From contig NZ_JH992942.1 of the NCBI RefSeq assembly GCF_000315485.1, forward strand, positions 758,402 to 822,401: a DNA stretch of 64,000 nt, read 5' to 3'. Positions 1 through 8,737 of the stretch are shown here, piece by piece. Every line of letters begins with the position of its first letter. Position 1 is the first letter of the stretch. The DNA is from Bacteroides oleiciplenus YIT 12058 (GTDB lineage Bacteria; Bacteroidota; Bacteroidia; Bacteroidales; Bacteroidaceae). The notes under the pieces are model-generated. The model worked only from the letters and a program-made list of their open reading frames with translations, was not told where the DNA came from and made no database searches. Position numbers and translations under genes: made by a program.

Positions 1-402
1 GTTGATACCACCGAAAGTAGGAGCAATGGCTTTGACTGCTTCGATAAACTTTTCAGGGTCTTTCTCGTTCACTTCGATGTCGAATACGTCGATGCCGGCG
101 TAAATTTTGAAAAGCAATCCTTTACCTTCCATTACGGGCTTGCCGCTCAATGCGCCTATATCGCCCAGACCGAGCACTGCCGTACCGTTGGAGATTACAG
201 CTACCAGATTACCCTTCGCTGTATATTTGTATGCGTCCTGCGGGTTCTTTTCTATTTCAAGACATGGCTCCGCCACGCCGGGGGAGTATGCAAGCGAAAG
301 ATCGGTTTGGGTACTGTAGGGCTTGGTAGGCACTACTTCTATCTTACCTGGTTTGCCCTGTGAGTGATACAACAAGGCAGCTTCTTTGGTTATCTTAGCC
401 AT
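1..402 (-). CDS. Malic enzyme, N-terminal part (runs off the window)
   Basis: The reverse strand from 402 encodes a protein beginning MAKITKEAALLYHSQGKPGK, with the malic-enzyme N-terminal signatures YSPGVAEPCLEIEKNP, GNLVAVISNGTAVLGLGDIG and GKPVMEGKGLLFK. The family oxidatively decarboxylates malate to pyruvate in the cytoplasm, usually with NADP in this type. Only about 134 residues are inside the window, so I cannot tell whether the usual C-terminal phosphotransacetylase-like domain of the long MaeB form is present. The start is the ATG at 402. The identity of the family is firm; the exact subtype is inferred. Confidence 0.93.
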   Translation of the reverse strand, partial: MAKITKEAALLYHSQGKPGKIEVVPTKPYSTQTDLSLAYSPGVAEPCLEIEKNPQDAYKYTAKGNLVAVISNGTAVLGLGDIGALSGKPVMEGKGLLFKIYAGIDVFDIEVNEKDPEKFIEAVKAIAPTFGGIN

Positions 403-537
403 GGTAGTTGATTATGAGTTGTTAGTTAAAAGTTATAATTTGGCCGCAAAGGTAGGAATAAATGTGATAAAATGTAAGTGTGTGTGCGATAAAAACTATT
501 AAATTGTACTTATTTAGGGCTTGTGATAAGGAGAAGG

Positions 538-581
538 AATAAACAAGGCGAAAGACTTTTCTGTCTTTCGCCTTGTTTATT
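538..581 (-). terminator. Perfect 19-bp inverted repeat, intrinsic terminator
   Basis: Arms 538-556 and 563-581 are perfectly complementary around a 6-nt loop and end in AT-rich sequence on both sides. It lies about 190 nt downstream of the MetY stop, between two genes on the reverse strand, and could act in either direction. The rest of 403-768 holds no convincing gene; the short forward frames at 573-969 lack any recognisable features. Confidence 0.7.
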
Positions 582-768
582 TTCAGAATATTAAATATCA
601 TTCTTTCGGATACTTTAGCCTATGGAGAAAATGGTTACGGGCTATCTCCTTTTATTGGGCTTTCTCTTTTGCTTCCGGTGCTTTGTTTATCAGTTCCAAG
701 AACAGGTCGAGTCGTGGGTGATGATGATTTGTGCACAGCGGTTGCATTGTTTGCCCAACTCGGTGTCA

Positions 769-2049
769 TTATGCGTTCAGAGCTTGTTCAATATCTGCAA
801 TGATATCATCCGCATTCTCTATACCCACCGAGAAACGGATCAAATCAGGACGTATACCGGCTTTCATCAACTGTTCGTCCGAAAGCTGGCGGTGCGTATG
901 GCTGGCGGGGTGAAGCACGCAGGTGCGGGCGTCAGCCACATGGGTGACGATAGCTGCCAGTTTCAGTGAGTCCATGAATTTGATGGATACTTCGCGACCT
1001 CCCTTCAAGCCGAAGGTGACAACACCACAAGAACCGTTCGGCATGTATTTTTGTGCCAGTTCGTGATATTTGTCTCCGGGCAGACCACAGTAATTAACCC
1101 ATGCCACCTTATCGTTTTTAGAGAGATATTCGGCAACTGCCTGTGCATTCTTGCAATGTTGCGGCATACGCAGGTGGAGCGTTTCAAGACCGATATTCAG
1201 CAGGAATGCATTCTGCGGAGACTGAATGCTGCCGAGGTCGCGCATCAACTGTGCGGTAGCTTTGGTGATATAAGCCATTTTGCCGAAAGCTTTTGTATAA
1301 GTCAGCCCGTGATAGGATTCGTCAGGCGTGCATAATCCGGGGAATTTGTCGGCATAAGCATCCCAATTGAAGTTTCCGCTGTCCACGATGGCACCGCCTA
1401 CGCTGGTGGCGTGGCCGTCCATATATTTGGTAGTGGAATGCACCACGATATCGGCGCCCCATTCGAATGGGCGGCAGTTAATCGGGGTGGGGAAAGTATT
1501 GTCTACAATCAAAGGCACGCCGTGGCTGTGGGCGATGCGGGCGAACTTCTCGATATCGAGCACTTCCAGCGTCGGGTTGGAGATGGTTTCACCGAACAAA
1601 GCCTTGGTGTTCGGGCGGAAAGCAGCGGAGATTTCTTCCTCCGGTGCATCCGGGTTGACGAAAGTAACATCAATACCTAACTTCTTCATGGTCACGCCGA
1701 AGAGGTTGAAGGTTCCGCCGTAGATGGTAGATGAACAAACGAAGTGGTCGCCTGCCTGGCAGATATTAAAAATAGCGTAGAAGTTGGCAGATTGTCCGCT
1801 GGATGTCAGCATGGCAGCCACACCACCTTCGAGGGCAGCTATCTTGGCGGCAACGGCGTCGTTCGTCGGGTTTTGCAGACGGGTGTAGAAATAACCGTTC
1901 TCTTCAAGGTCGAAAAGACGTGCCATTTGTTCACTCGTTTCGTACTTGAAAGTTGTACTTTGATAGATGGGGAGTACGCGGGGTTCACCCTTTTTAGGAG
2001 TCCATCCGGCTTGTACGCAGAGGGTCTCCGGTTTAAATTGTTTGGCCAT
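769..2049 (-). CDS. metY: O-acetylhomoserine aminocarboxypropyltransferase / cysteine synthase (MetY type)
   Basis: PLP-dependent Cys/Met metabolism enzyme of 426 residues. It should make homocysteine from O-acetylhomoserine and sulfide in the cytoplasm. The N-terminus MAKQFKPETLCVQAGW is typical of the family. The TRLQNPT motif lies near residue 57 and the Schiff-base lysine is K208 in VHSTTKY; SSGQSAN near residue 83 belongs to the cofactor site. I use the ATG at 2049; an upstream in-frame codon at 2079 would add ten residues (MIRNYKIDSV) that do not resemble the family. The gene stands alone. Cystathionine gamma-synthase is less likely, because MetY enzymes are longer and carry the insert seen here. 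Confidence 0.93.
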   Translation of the reverse strand: MAKQFKPETLCVQAGWTPKKGEPRVLPIYQSTTFKYETSEQMARLFDLEENGYFYTRLQNPTNDAVAAKIAALEGGVAAMLTSSGQSANFYAIFNICQAGDHFVCSSTIYGGTFNLFGVTMKKLGIDVTFVNPDAPEEEISAAFRPNTKALFGETISNPTLEVLDIEKFARIAHSHGVPLIVDNTFPTPINCRPFEWGADIVVHSTTKYMDGHATSVGGAIVDSGNFNWDAYADKFPGLCTPDESYHGLTYTKAFGKMAYITKATAQLMRDLGSIQSPQNAFLLNIGLETLHLRMPQHCKNAQAVAEYLSKNDKVAWVNYCGLPGDKYHELAQKYMPNGSCGVVTFGLKGGREVSIKFMDSLKLAAIVTHVADARTCVLHPASHTHRQLSDEQLMKAGIRPDLIRFSVGIENADDIIADIEQALNA

Positions 2050-2143
2050 AACGCTATCTATTTTATAGTTTCTTATCAATTAACGCATTTATGGGCGCAA
2101 AAGTAGGGAAAATAATTGTATTTTTGTCCGCAACAGTTGAAGT

Positions 2144-3226
2144 ATGTTTGCTAAAAGCAGAGTAATTATGGTTCGGATATTATTTTTGTTGTTTGTATCT
2201 TCTTTCCTGTTTCTCACTCCTTTCCACGCCTCGGCGCAGGAGGAAAGGGCAACACCGAGATCTGGTGAGGGCATTTCGGCCTTCTTGCAGCGCAATAAGC
2301 GTCCCGGCAAAGCCTATTATCAGGAGTTTCTGAAACTGAATAAAAAGCAGCTACGCGGGAAACAGGAATTGCGCTTAGGGGTAAAATACCTTCTTCCGCC
2401 ACTGAAATCCGGGACAGAAACTGCTGCTGATTCATCTACTTCCTCTTCTGCTGCTTCCACTGCTACCTCCACTGTCGGCTCCGGCAAAACAATTCATGAA
2501 CCTCTTTTCGGAAAAGAACTGGCTAAAGTCCAGGTGACCGGTAATCGTCTGAAGGGTGCTTGCTTCTATGTGGTCAGTGGGCATGGGGGGCCCGACCCCG
2601 GTGCTATCGGTAGGATAGGAAACGTCGAACTGCATGAGGATGAATATGCTTATGATGTCGCCCTGCGTCTTGCCCGTAATCTGATGGAAGAAGGGGCGAA
2701 GGTTTATATCATTATTCAGGATGCCAAAGACGGTATCCGTGATGACCGTTACCTTAATAATAGTAAGCGGGAAACTTGTATGGGAGACGCTATCCCTCTG
2801 AACCAGGTGGCGCGACTTCGCCAGCGCTGCAACAAAATCAACGAACTTTATAAGAAAGACCGCAGGAACTACACCTATTGCCGTTCCATCTTCCTGCATG
2901 TGGATAGCCGTAGCAAGGGACATCAGACGGATGTCTTCTTTTATCATGCCCCCAATAGTGCTAACAGTAAACGTCTGGCAACTACAATGAAGAATACTTT
3001 TGAGTCCAAGTATGATAAACATCAGCCCAATCGTGGTTTTACGGGTACAGTCGGTCCGCGTAATCTGTATGTGTTGGCTAATTCTACTCCTGCCGGTGTT
3101 TTCGTAGAACTGGGGAATATTCAGAATACCTTCGACCAACGCCGTTTCGTAATCAATTCTAATCGCCAGGCTTTAGCGAAATGGATGATGGAAGGTTTTA
3201 TCACTGATTATAAAAAGAGTAAGTAA
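2144..3226 (+). CDS. N-acetylmuramoyl-L-alanine amidase (Amidase_3 family), exported
   Basis: Zinc amidase that should cleave the lactyl-amide bond between MurNAc and the stem peptide in the periplasm. A hydrophobic signal peptide ends at FHASA near residue 31. A Ser/Thr/Ala linker runs around residues 92-112, and the catalytic domain starts near residue 137. Likely zinc ligands are H147 in SGHGG, an acidic residue in GNVELHEDE and the His of FLHVDS; the catalytic Glu is in GVFVELGN near residue 321. A later ATG at 2168 (MVRILFLL) gives a tidier signal peptide and is an alternative start. A -7-like TATTTTTG lies about 30 nt upstream of the first ATG. Monocistronic; the next gene converges on it. 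Confidence 0.9.
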   Translation: MFAKSRVIMVRILFLLFVSSFLFLTPFHASAQEERATPRSGEGISAFLQRNKRPGKAYYQEFLKLNKKQLRGKQELRLGVKYLLPPLKSGTETAADSSTSSSAASTATSTVGSGKTIHEPLFGKELAKVQVTGNRLKGACFYVVSGHGGPDPGAIGRIGNVELHEDEYAYDVALRLARNLMEEGAKVYIIIQDAKDGIRDDRYLNNSKRETCMGDAIPLNQVARLRQRCNKINELYKKDRRNYTYCRSIFLHVDSRSKGHQTDVFFYHAPNSANSKRLATTMKNTFESKYDKHQPNRGFTGTVGPRNLYVLANSTPAGVFVELGNIQNTFDQRRFVINSNRQALAKWMMEGFITDYKKSK

Positions 3227-3235
3227 TCACTCTTA

Positions 3236-4117
3236 TCAGCTTGTTTTCTTCTCGTGCATAATGACTACGGTAACTGCCATCAATATCAGCAATATGCCCA
3301 AACCACTGCCCAGCGTGAAACTCTCTTTGAAGACCAGACATCCGATAGTTACCGCAGTAAGCGGCTCTAAAGCTCCGAAGATGGAGGTCAGTGTAGGACC
3401 GATGTACTTGATGGCTTTCACGAGCGTAATGTTTGAAATGGCTGTTGCCGGTAGTGCCAGCCCGAAGATATTCAGCCATGTTTGTCCGCCTGTTGCCAAC
3501 TGAATACCACCTGTCAGACTTCCCCCTATAATAAAGAATAAAGCGCCCAACCCCATGACGTAACAAGTCAGTGCGGTAGATGGGATATGAACGGCACGGC
3601 TCTTACGTACTCCGACGATGTATCCACCGTAAAAGAATACGGACAGCGTGGCAGCAATCAACCCTGTCGTTGTATTTCCACCTTTAAAGTCAATCTCTCC
3701 CGATGATAACAATGCCGCACCTGCCAGCGAAACCAGTACGGCAAACAGAATGGAGAATGATTTCTTTTCCCGGAAGAAGAACATCATAGCGAGGGCAACA
3801 GCCAGCGGATACATGAAATGAATGGTGGAGGCCACTCCGCTAGCGATATGTTGGTAAGCAATGACAAGGCTTAGTGAAGTTGCTGCCCGGAGCAGGCTCA
3901 ATACGAATATGGTTCCCCAATCTTTCCGGCTGATACGGAAAGTTTCTCTTAATAGTACGCCGAATATTCCCAGGGTGAGCGAAGCGATTCCCCAACGGTA
4001 AGCAAGCACTTCAAAAGAGGAAAAGCCTGAAGCCAATAAGGATATGGTGAAAAAAGGGGCTAATCCGAATGTGGAGGAAGAAGCTGCCGCGTATATATAA
4101 CCTTTTATATTGCTCAT
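3236..4117 (-). CDS. EamA/DMT-family inner-membrane transporter
   Basis: A 293-residue, very hydrophobic protein with about ten predicted transmembrane segments in two internally similar halves, the usual layout of the drug/metabolite transporter superfamily. The second half contains GPTLTSIFGALEPLTAVTIGCLVFKE, which matches the EamA repeat; the start MSNIKGYIYAAASSSTFGLAPFF fits the first repeat. Substrate cannot be read from the sequence; relatives export amino acids or metabolites. It ends 9 nt from the convergent amidase gene and its 5' end faces the lipoprotein gene on the other strand. Confidence 0.88.
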   Translation of the reverse strand: MSNIKGYIYAAASSSTFGLAPFFTISLLASGFSSFEVLAYRWGIASLTLGIFGVLLRETFRISRKDWGTIFVLSLLRAATSLSLVIAYQHIASGVASTIHFMYPLAVALAMMFFFREKKSFSILFAVLVSLAGAALLSSGEIDFKGGNTTTGLIAATLSVFFYGGYIVGVRKSRAVHIPSTALTCYVMGLGALFFIIGGSLTGGIQLATGGQTWLNIFGLALPATAISNITLVKAIKYIGPTLTSIFGALEPLTAVTIGCLVFKESFTLGSGLGILLILMAVTVVIMHEKKTS

Positions 4118-4271
4118 GGTTCCGATTCAAATTTTTATACAGGATTCTGAAATCCGCTGCAAAAGTACGAAATACAAAGGTGAAAAAATCCATAATCGAG
4201 AGCAAAATCGCTTTTATATTGTTATAAGCTCAACGCCGACTATAATTGGGCGAATGATGGTTTACTTTAAA

Positions 4272-5138
4272 ATGAAAAATTGTATGGGAAAGAAATTATT
4301 AGTCTTGGGCGCATTTGTAAGCGTTGTTATGTTTGTGTCCTGTACGGGCAGTAAGAAGGAGGCGGTGACTTATACCCCCGAAGAGATTGCAAATGCAGGG
4401 CAAGTGGTGAAATATTACGATACTTCATTGGCTCTGTTGAAGAATGTGGTGAAAGAGAGAGACGTAAATGCGGTTCTGGGGTATATGGAACAGCAGTCTA
4501 AAGTGCAGATGTTTTCGCATATCATGTCTCCTGTCATTTCAAAGAAAGATTCTGCGGCGGTGATACAGCCGGGTGACTACTTTGGCGACGATGTACGGCA
4601 GAACCTGATACAGAATTATACCGAACTTTTCCAGTCAAGGGGGCAGTTCTATGCTAATTTCAATAAATACCTGTCTCTGCTGAAAGAGAAGAAAACGGAA
4701 GGAATAGCGGATTTGCTGAACGACAATTATGAACTGAGTGTGGAGATGTCCGAATGCAAGCAGAACATATTTGATATTCTGAGTCCTATAGCTGCACAAG
4801 CTCAGCAAGTTTTGCTGGTCGAGAATCCGGTGAAAGAGCAGATTATTGCAATGAAAAAGATGAGCCTGACGATGCAGAGCATTATCAACCTCTATGCCCG
4901 CAAGCATGTGGAAGACAAAGCCCGTCTGGACCTGAAGATTGTGGAACTGAGACTGCAACTGGATGCAGCCGAGAAACTGCCCGCCATAAAAGAGCATGAG
5001 GAGCAAACGGAGAAATTCAAGGATTTCTTGTCGAAAACTGAAGAGTTTATGAAGATAGTGCAGGATATCCGCCAAAAGAATTCGTATGCAGATGAAGATT
5101 TCGAGACTATCAGTAGTTATGGATTGAGTATTATATAA
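4272..5138 (+). CDS. Helical lipoprotein of unknown function
   Basis: A 288-residue protein with a lipoprotein signal peptide: MKNCMGKKLLVLGAFVSVVM, then FVSC with the acylated Cys near residue 23. The mature part is mostly alpha-helical and charged, with a coiled-coil-like stretch (VEDKARLDLKIVELRLQLDA) in the second half. I chose the ATG at 4272 because upstream in-frame codons (from 4110) would place about 54 non-signal residues in front; 4284 (MGKKLL) is also possible. No family recognised. It overlaps the convergent DUF2867 gene by 8 bp. Confidence 0.75.
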   Translation: MKNCMGKKLLVLGAFVSVVMFVSCTGSKKEAVTYTPEEIANAGQVVKYYDTSLALLKNVVKERDVNAVLGYMEQQSKVQMFSHIMSPVISKKDSAAVIQPGDYFGDDVRQNLIQNYTELFQSRGQFYANFNKYLSLLKEKKTEGIADLLNDNYELSVEMSECKQNIFDILSPIAAQAQQVLLVENPVKEQIIAMKKMSLTMQSIINLYARKHVEDKARLDLKIVELRLQLDAAEKLPAIKEHEEQTEKFKDFLSKTEEFMKIVQDIRQKNSYADEDFETISSYGLSII

Positions 5139-5571
5139 TATCTTTCACCACTCGCGGCACAATCATCTTGTGGAAAGGTTTAATAAAGAAGAAATAAACC
5201 TTTCCTAACGCATTGTGATACTGAACTACTGTCGTCACGTCTATCAGGTTGTTTTCTATCTTGGCAATGGAAACATAAAACAACAGATGCTTGTCGTCTT
5301 TCCTCATGATGGCTTCGTTCTCCGTATCTTCTATTATATAGTCTTTTAGATAGTCTTCGTCTTCCGATTTCAGAATATCTCCGCCTTCAATGCCGAAAGG
5401 TTTCACAAGGATATTCCTGACTTTGTAAAGGAAACTAAGCCATGCCGGGGAATGGGTGAATATCTTCTTGATTAGTTCTTTAGGAACAATCTGTTCCGCA
5501 GGTTTGCTGGCTTTGATAACGAATGTATCATGATAATCTGCCGGGAGGTATTTGTCGATAAGCTTTTCCAT
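5131..5571 (-). CDS. DUF2867 family protein
   Basis: A 146-residue soluble protein resembling the DUF2867 family: it opens with MEKLIDKYLPADYHDTF, has WLSFLYKVRN in the middle and ends KVYFFFIKPFHKMIVPRVVKDI. Family members are small proteins of unknown function, sometimes described as having a START/Bet v1-like fold. No signal peptide. The gene is alone and overlaps its convergent neighbour by 8 bp. Function unknown. Confidence 0.75.
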   Translation of the reverse strand: MEKLIDKYLPADYHDTFVIKASKPAEQIVPKELIKKIFTHSPAWLSFLYKVRNILVKPFGIEGGDILKSEDEDYLKDYIIEDTENEAIMRKDDKHLLFYVSIAKIENNLIDVTTVVQYHNALGKVYFFFIKPFHKMIVPRVVKDII

Positions 5572-5704
5572 AATCAGAATAGAGGGGATTAGTTAAGATG
5601 TTTATTTCTGCAAATGTAGTGTTTCCGGGCGAAATAATCGTGATATTTGGGTAATCAATTCATAAATTCAATATCTTTGCGATATACCGTAATAATATAT
5701 TCCC

Positions 5705-6139
5705 ATGATAGTTAACCGAAGATTAGAACAGCTTGAATATGAGAATGCCGTAACACTTTCATTGGAAGTGTATCTTCAGTGTGGCGAAGAAGATTTTGAC
5801 GAACAGGGTCTGGAAAGTTTCAAAAGCTTTGTCAATGATAAAGAAGTGGTGAACCGATTGGTTATTTACGGTGCGTTCGATGGAGATAATCTTGTGGGAG
5901 TGCTGGCAACGAAGAACGAAGGTGAACATATTTCTCTCTTCTTTATTAAAAAAGAATATCATCGGAAAGGTATAGGGCGGAAACTGTTTGATGCCCTTAT
6001 TGGAGATGACCCCGTATCCGGAATGACGGTGAACTCATCTTCGTATGCTGTTCCTTTCTACAGGAGTCTGGGCTTTAGGGAAGTGAAGGAGCCGCAAGTG
6101 ACGAATGGGCTGAGGTATGTACCGATGAAAAGGGAATAA
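5705..6139 (+). CDS. GNAT-family N-acetyltransferase
   Basis: A 144-residue single-domain acyl-CoA N-acyltransferase. Motif A is visible as FFIKKEYHRKGIGRKLFDAL (about residues 79-98), where R-K-G-I-G forms the acetyl-CoA pyrophosphate-binding loop. The C-terminal motif B region reads VNSSSYAVPFYRSLGFRE. The substrate is not evident; small GNATs acetylate proteins, amino acids or small molecules. A -7-like TATCTTTG lies about 35 nt before the ATG. Monocistronic. Confidence 0.88.
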   Translation: MIVNRRLEQLEYENAVTLSLEVYLQCGEEDFDEQGLESFKSFVNDKEVVNRLVIYGAFDGDNLVGVLATKNEGEHISLFFIKKEYHRKGIGRKLFDALIGDDPVSGMTVNSSSYAVPFYRSLGFREVKEPQVTNGLRYVPMKRE

Positions 6140-6168
6140 AGAAACTTATTTTATTGTCATTTTGCTCC

Positions 6169-6243
6169 ATCATCCTGAGCTTGTCGAAGGATCTCCTCTC
6201 TTGCGTCTATGAGGAGAGATACCTCGACTACACTCAGCATGAC
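6169..6243. repeat. Imperfect inverted repeat (dispersed intergenic repeat type)
   Basis: Two arms of about 30 bp, around 6170-6200 and 6211-6243, are imperfect reverse complements; the outer part reads CATCCTGAGCTTGTCGAAGG on the left and its degenerate complement on the right. This motif resembles short dispersed repeats I know from many bacterial genomes. Placed between the ends of two convergent genes, it can also act as a bidirectional terminator. Confidence 0.6.
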
Positions 6244-6249
6244 AGACTA

Positions 6250-7110
6250 TTATTCCACCGGAATATAAATTTCCGTCAACAAATCTTCCGGTTTCGTCTC
6301 GCACGGATCATTCAAATAGCGTTCTGCGCTCGGTTCATCCCTCAACGTACATTCCATTTCCGGGAGAAACTTACTGTAAATCGTGTCGTATACGCTTTGC
6401 AGATGTTCATAAGAGCCTTTGTAGGTAAACACGGCATAACGTCCGGCAGGCAATTGCTTGAAGCCGATATCACTTTTCGGAGTTATGGTGGCAGGCATCA
6501 CCATACAAACGTCGGTACGCAATTTATCGGCAGGCGTCACTTTGGGGTCATCATGATAAATGCAGTACGGAGACATATCGCCCATCGGCAGCTTTTCCTC
6601 TTTGATGAACTGGAACAAACGCATCCATGTGCCACCGTAATCATTCAGTTTGTAATCTCCGAACAAGCGGATATAGATCACATTTCTGGCGGGCACTTCT
6701 CTTATTTCTTTCTTTAACTCTAAATTGGGTCTGATAATTGCTGGTTTCATAATTACAAATTTTTTATTGTTACGGTACTCTATTGGTGAAATCCCGTAGA
6801 ACTGTTTGAATATTTTCGACAGTGATGACGGTGAGGAATACCCGATGCGGTAAGCGATGTCCGCTATCGGCAAATCCGAGTAGCGCAACAAGCGGGCGGC
6901 GGCTTCAGTTCGTGTCCGGACTATGAACGTCCCGATGGGCTCACCCAGAAATGCTTTCATGATGCGGTGGAAGTAGAACGGAGAGAAATGAGAAATCTTG
7001 GCCAACGATTTCAAATCTATCTCTTCTCCAAGATGGAGGTTGATGTAGTCCACCACTGCATTTACACACTTCTGATACTCTTCACGCGTTGTCTTCTTAC
7101 TATGTTCCAT
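6250..7110 (-). CDS. AraC-family regulator with GyrI-like effector domain
   Basis: Residues 10-110 form an AraC/XylS double helix-turn-helix (LKSLAKISHFSPFYFHRIMK and IADIAYRIGYSSPSSLSKIF), and the C-terminal half (from about residue 125) matches the GyrI/effector-binding domain (VPARNVIYIRLFGDY; FKQLPAGRYAVFTYKGSYEH). Such fusions act as ligand-responsive cytoplasmic activators, often of stress or efflux genes. I prefer the ATG at 7110. The GTG at 7131 coincides with the expected transcription start set by the promoter box at 7136-7143. Targets cannot be read from the sequence. Confidence 0.88.
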   Translation of the reverse strand: MEHSKKTTREEYQKCVNAVVDYINLHLGEEIDLKSLAKISHFSPFYFHRIMKAFLGEPIGTFIVRTRTEAAARLLRYSDLPIADIAYRIGYSSPSSLSKIFKQFYGISPIEYRNNKKFVIMKPAIIRPNLELKKEIREVPARNVIYIRLFGDYKLNDYGGTWMRLFQFIKEEKLPMGDMSPYCIYHDDPKVTPADKLRTDVCMVMPATITPKSDIGFKQLPAGRYAVFTYKGSYEHLQSVYDTIYSKFLPEMECTLRDEPSAERYLNDPCETKPEDLLTEIYIPVE

Positions 7111-7135
7111 AGGTTCTTTATTGAATTTCACGATG

Positions 7136-7143
7136 CAAAAATA
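7136..7143 (-). promoter_or_regulatory. Bacteroides -7 promoter box for the AraC/GyrI gene
   Basis: On the reverse strand this reads TATTTTTG, an exact fit to TAnnTTTG. The expected transcription start near 7130 supports ATG 7110 as the translation start. Confidence 0.6.
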
Positions 7144-7266
7144 AGGGGAAATAGAATAGGGGACTTGTCCAAAGTTGCTATAAATTCAATATCTTTAGAA
7201 TAAGATAAGCGGCATCTCAGCATAATTTTTTTATGCAAGCATGAAAGTTCTGCATTCGATTTGCAT

Positions 7267-7274
7267 TATCTTTG
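7267..7274 (+). promoter_or_regulatory. Bacteroides -7 promoter box for the TIGR02757 gene
   Basis: TATCTTTG, an exact match to TAnnTTTG, lies 22 nt upstream of the ATG at 7296. It rules out the in-frame TTG at 7272, which lies inside the box. Confidence 0.6.
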
Positions 7275-7295
7275 TGTCCTCCTGATTTTAAAGAA

Positions 7296-8000
7296 ATGAC
7301 CAAAGATATAAAAAAGAAACTACAAGAGTGGGCTGCGACCTATCATTGTGCCGATTTTATTCAGAATGACCCGGTACAGTTCCCTCATCGCTATACGCTG
7401 AAGCAGGATATAGAAATCAGCGGCCTGCTGACCGCCATCATGAGTTTTGGTAACCGCAGGCAGATTCTGAAGAAAGCAGATGAATTGCATGCATGCATGG
7501 GGGCGTCTCCTTATCAATATGTTCTTTCGCGTCGGTGGGAGAAGGATTTCCCGGTGGAAGAGCGGCGCAGTTTTTACCGGATGCTTTCGTATGCGGATTT
7601 CCATTTTTATTTTGAACGCCTGCATACGGCTTATTCGGATTATGACAGTCTGGAAGATGCATTGCAGGTATATCCGGGAAAGCCGATGGAGAAGCTTTGC
7701 CGGTTTCTGGAAGTTTCGTCCAAAAGTCCGCAGAAGAAACTGAATATGTTCCTGCGCTGGATGATACGGAAGGGACCGGAAGTTGATTTTGGCATTTGGG
7801 AAAGTTTTGATTGCCGGGAATTGATTATTCCTTTGGATACACACGTCTGCCGTGTAGCCCGTTTGCTGGAACTGACCGAGACAGAAACTTTTTCTTTGAA
7901 GAACGCACAAAGGATAACTGCCGCGTTGGCGGAAGTCTTTCCGGATGATCCGTGCTTTGGAGACTTCGCTTTGTTCGGGTATGGAGTGAATAATAAATAG
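7296..8000 (+). CDS. TIGR02757 family protein
   Basis: A 234-residue protein of a family widespread in Bacteroidetes (TIGR02757). The region LIIPLDTHVCRVARLLELTE resembles the helix-hairpin-helix/catalytic region of endonuclease III-like glycosylases, and the C-terminus DPCFGDFALFGYGVN is characteristic. The biochemical role is not established. A promoter box at 7267-7274 fixes the ATG at 7296. It is followed 14 nt later by a truncated nitrilase gene, probably co-transcribed. Confidence 0.85.
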   Translation: MTKDIKKKLQEWAATYHCADFIQNDPVQFPHRYTLKQDIEISGLLTAIMSFGNRRQILKKADELHACMGASPYQYVLSRRWEKDFPVEERRSFYRMLSYADFHFYFERLHTAYSDYDSLEDALQVYPGKPMEKLCRFLEVSSKSPQKKLNMFLRWMIRKGPEVDFGIWESFDCRELIIPLDTHVCRVARLLELTETETFSLKNAQRITAALAEVFPDDPCFGDFALFGYGVNNK

Positions 8001-8014
8001 TAGTCGCATCAGGT

Positions 8015-8578
8015 ATGAAATCAATTTTTTATATTCTGTTCTTTGCTTTTATATCCTTGTTTTCTGTGAAAGCGCAGGATAAATCTTCCTGTAAAGTTGC
8101 ACTTGTACAGCCTCATTTGGTTTGGGGAGATGTGAAAGCTAATTTATCAGCTTTTGATAAACGTGTTCAGCAATGCAAAGGTTGCGATTTGATTGTCTTC
8201 CCGGAACTGTTCACTTCGGGGTGCGAAATGAAGAAAAAGGACAAGGCTGAGGCTATACGTACTAAAGATGAAATTGCTTCTCACTATCCGGCTATTATAA
8301 GGAAGATGCAGAAGTGGGCGGCCCAATCTAAGGCGTTGATTATCGGTTCTACCATTTATAAAGAGGAAAGAAAATACTATAATTGTCTTTTGACAATCTT
8401 CCCCAATGGAGATTATCAGTATTATGATAAGCATAATTGTTTTAAGAAAGGTGGCTTTTCTCCGGGTAACAAACAACTGGTATTTTCCTGGAAAGGACAT
8501 CGCTTTGCTACTTATATCTGTTATGATCTCCGCTTCCCGGAATGGAGTAGGAACAGCGACCAATATGATACAGCGTAG
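8015..8578 (+). pseudogene. Nitrilase / omega-amidase-like gene, 3' truncated
   Basis: The 187-residue product starts with a signal-like MKSIFYILFFAFISLFSVKA and continues as a carbon-nitrogen hydrolase. The catalytic Glu (VFPELFTSG), Lys (YYDKHNCF) and Cys (TYICYDLRFPEW) are all present. Family members usually run to 250-280 residues; this one stops at RNSDQYDTA, where relatives continue with about 80 more residues, and nothing homologous follows. It is therefore probably inactive or a degraded copy. The signal peptide is itself unusual for this normally cytoplasmic enzyme. Confidence 0.75.
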
Positions 8579-8606
8579 ATGATATTGTGATTGTAGAATA
8601 TTAGGT

Positions 8607-8643
8607 AGTTTGCGGCTAACGGCACTCTTTTTAACCGCAAACT
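8607..8643 (+). terminator. Stem-loop after the nitrilase fragment
   Basis: Arms 8607-8619 and 8631-8643 pair over 13 bp with one mismatch (AGTTTGCGG against CCGCAAACT). There is no strong T-run directly after, so termination is plausible rather than certain. Confidence 0.5.
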
Positions 8644-8737
8644 GATAAATTCTGTAAACTATGTCCCTTTTTTACTATTCCCCCTAAAACCCTTTGTCTA
8701 CCTTTGCCGCAATAATCAAATCCTTTATATTTGCACT

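Noticed and set aside
573..969. Two overlapping forward reading frames downstream of MetY
   Set aside because: They overlap the 3' end of metY antisense or the terminator, lack an RBS and show no protein-family features.
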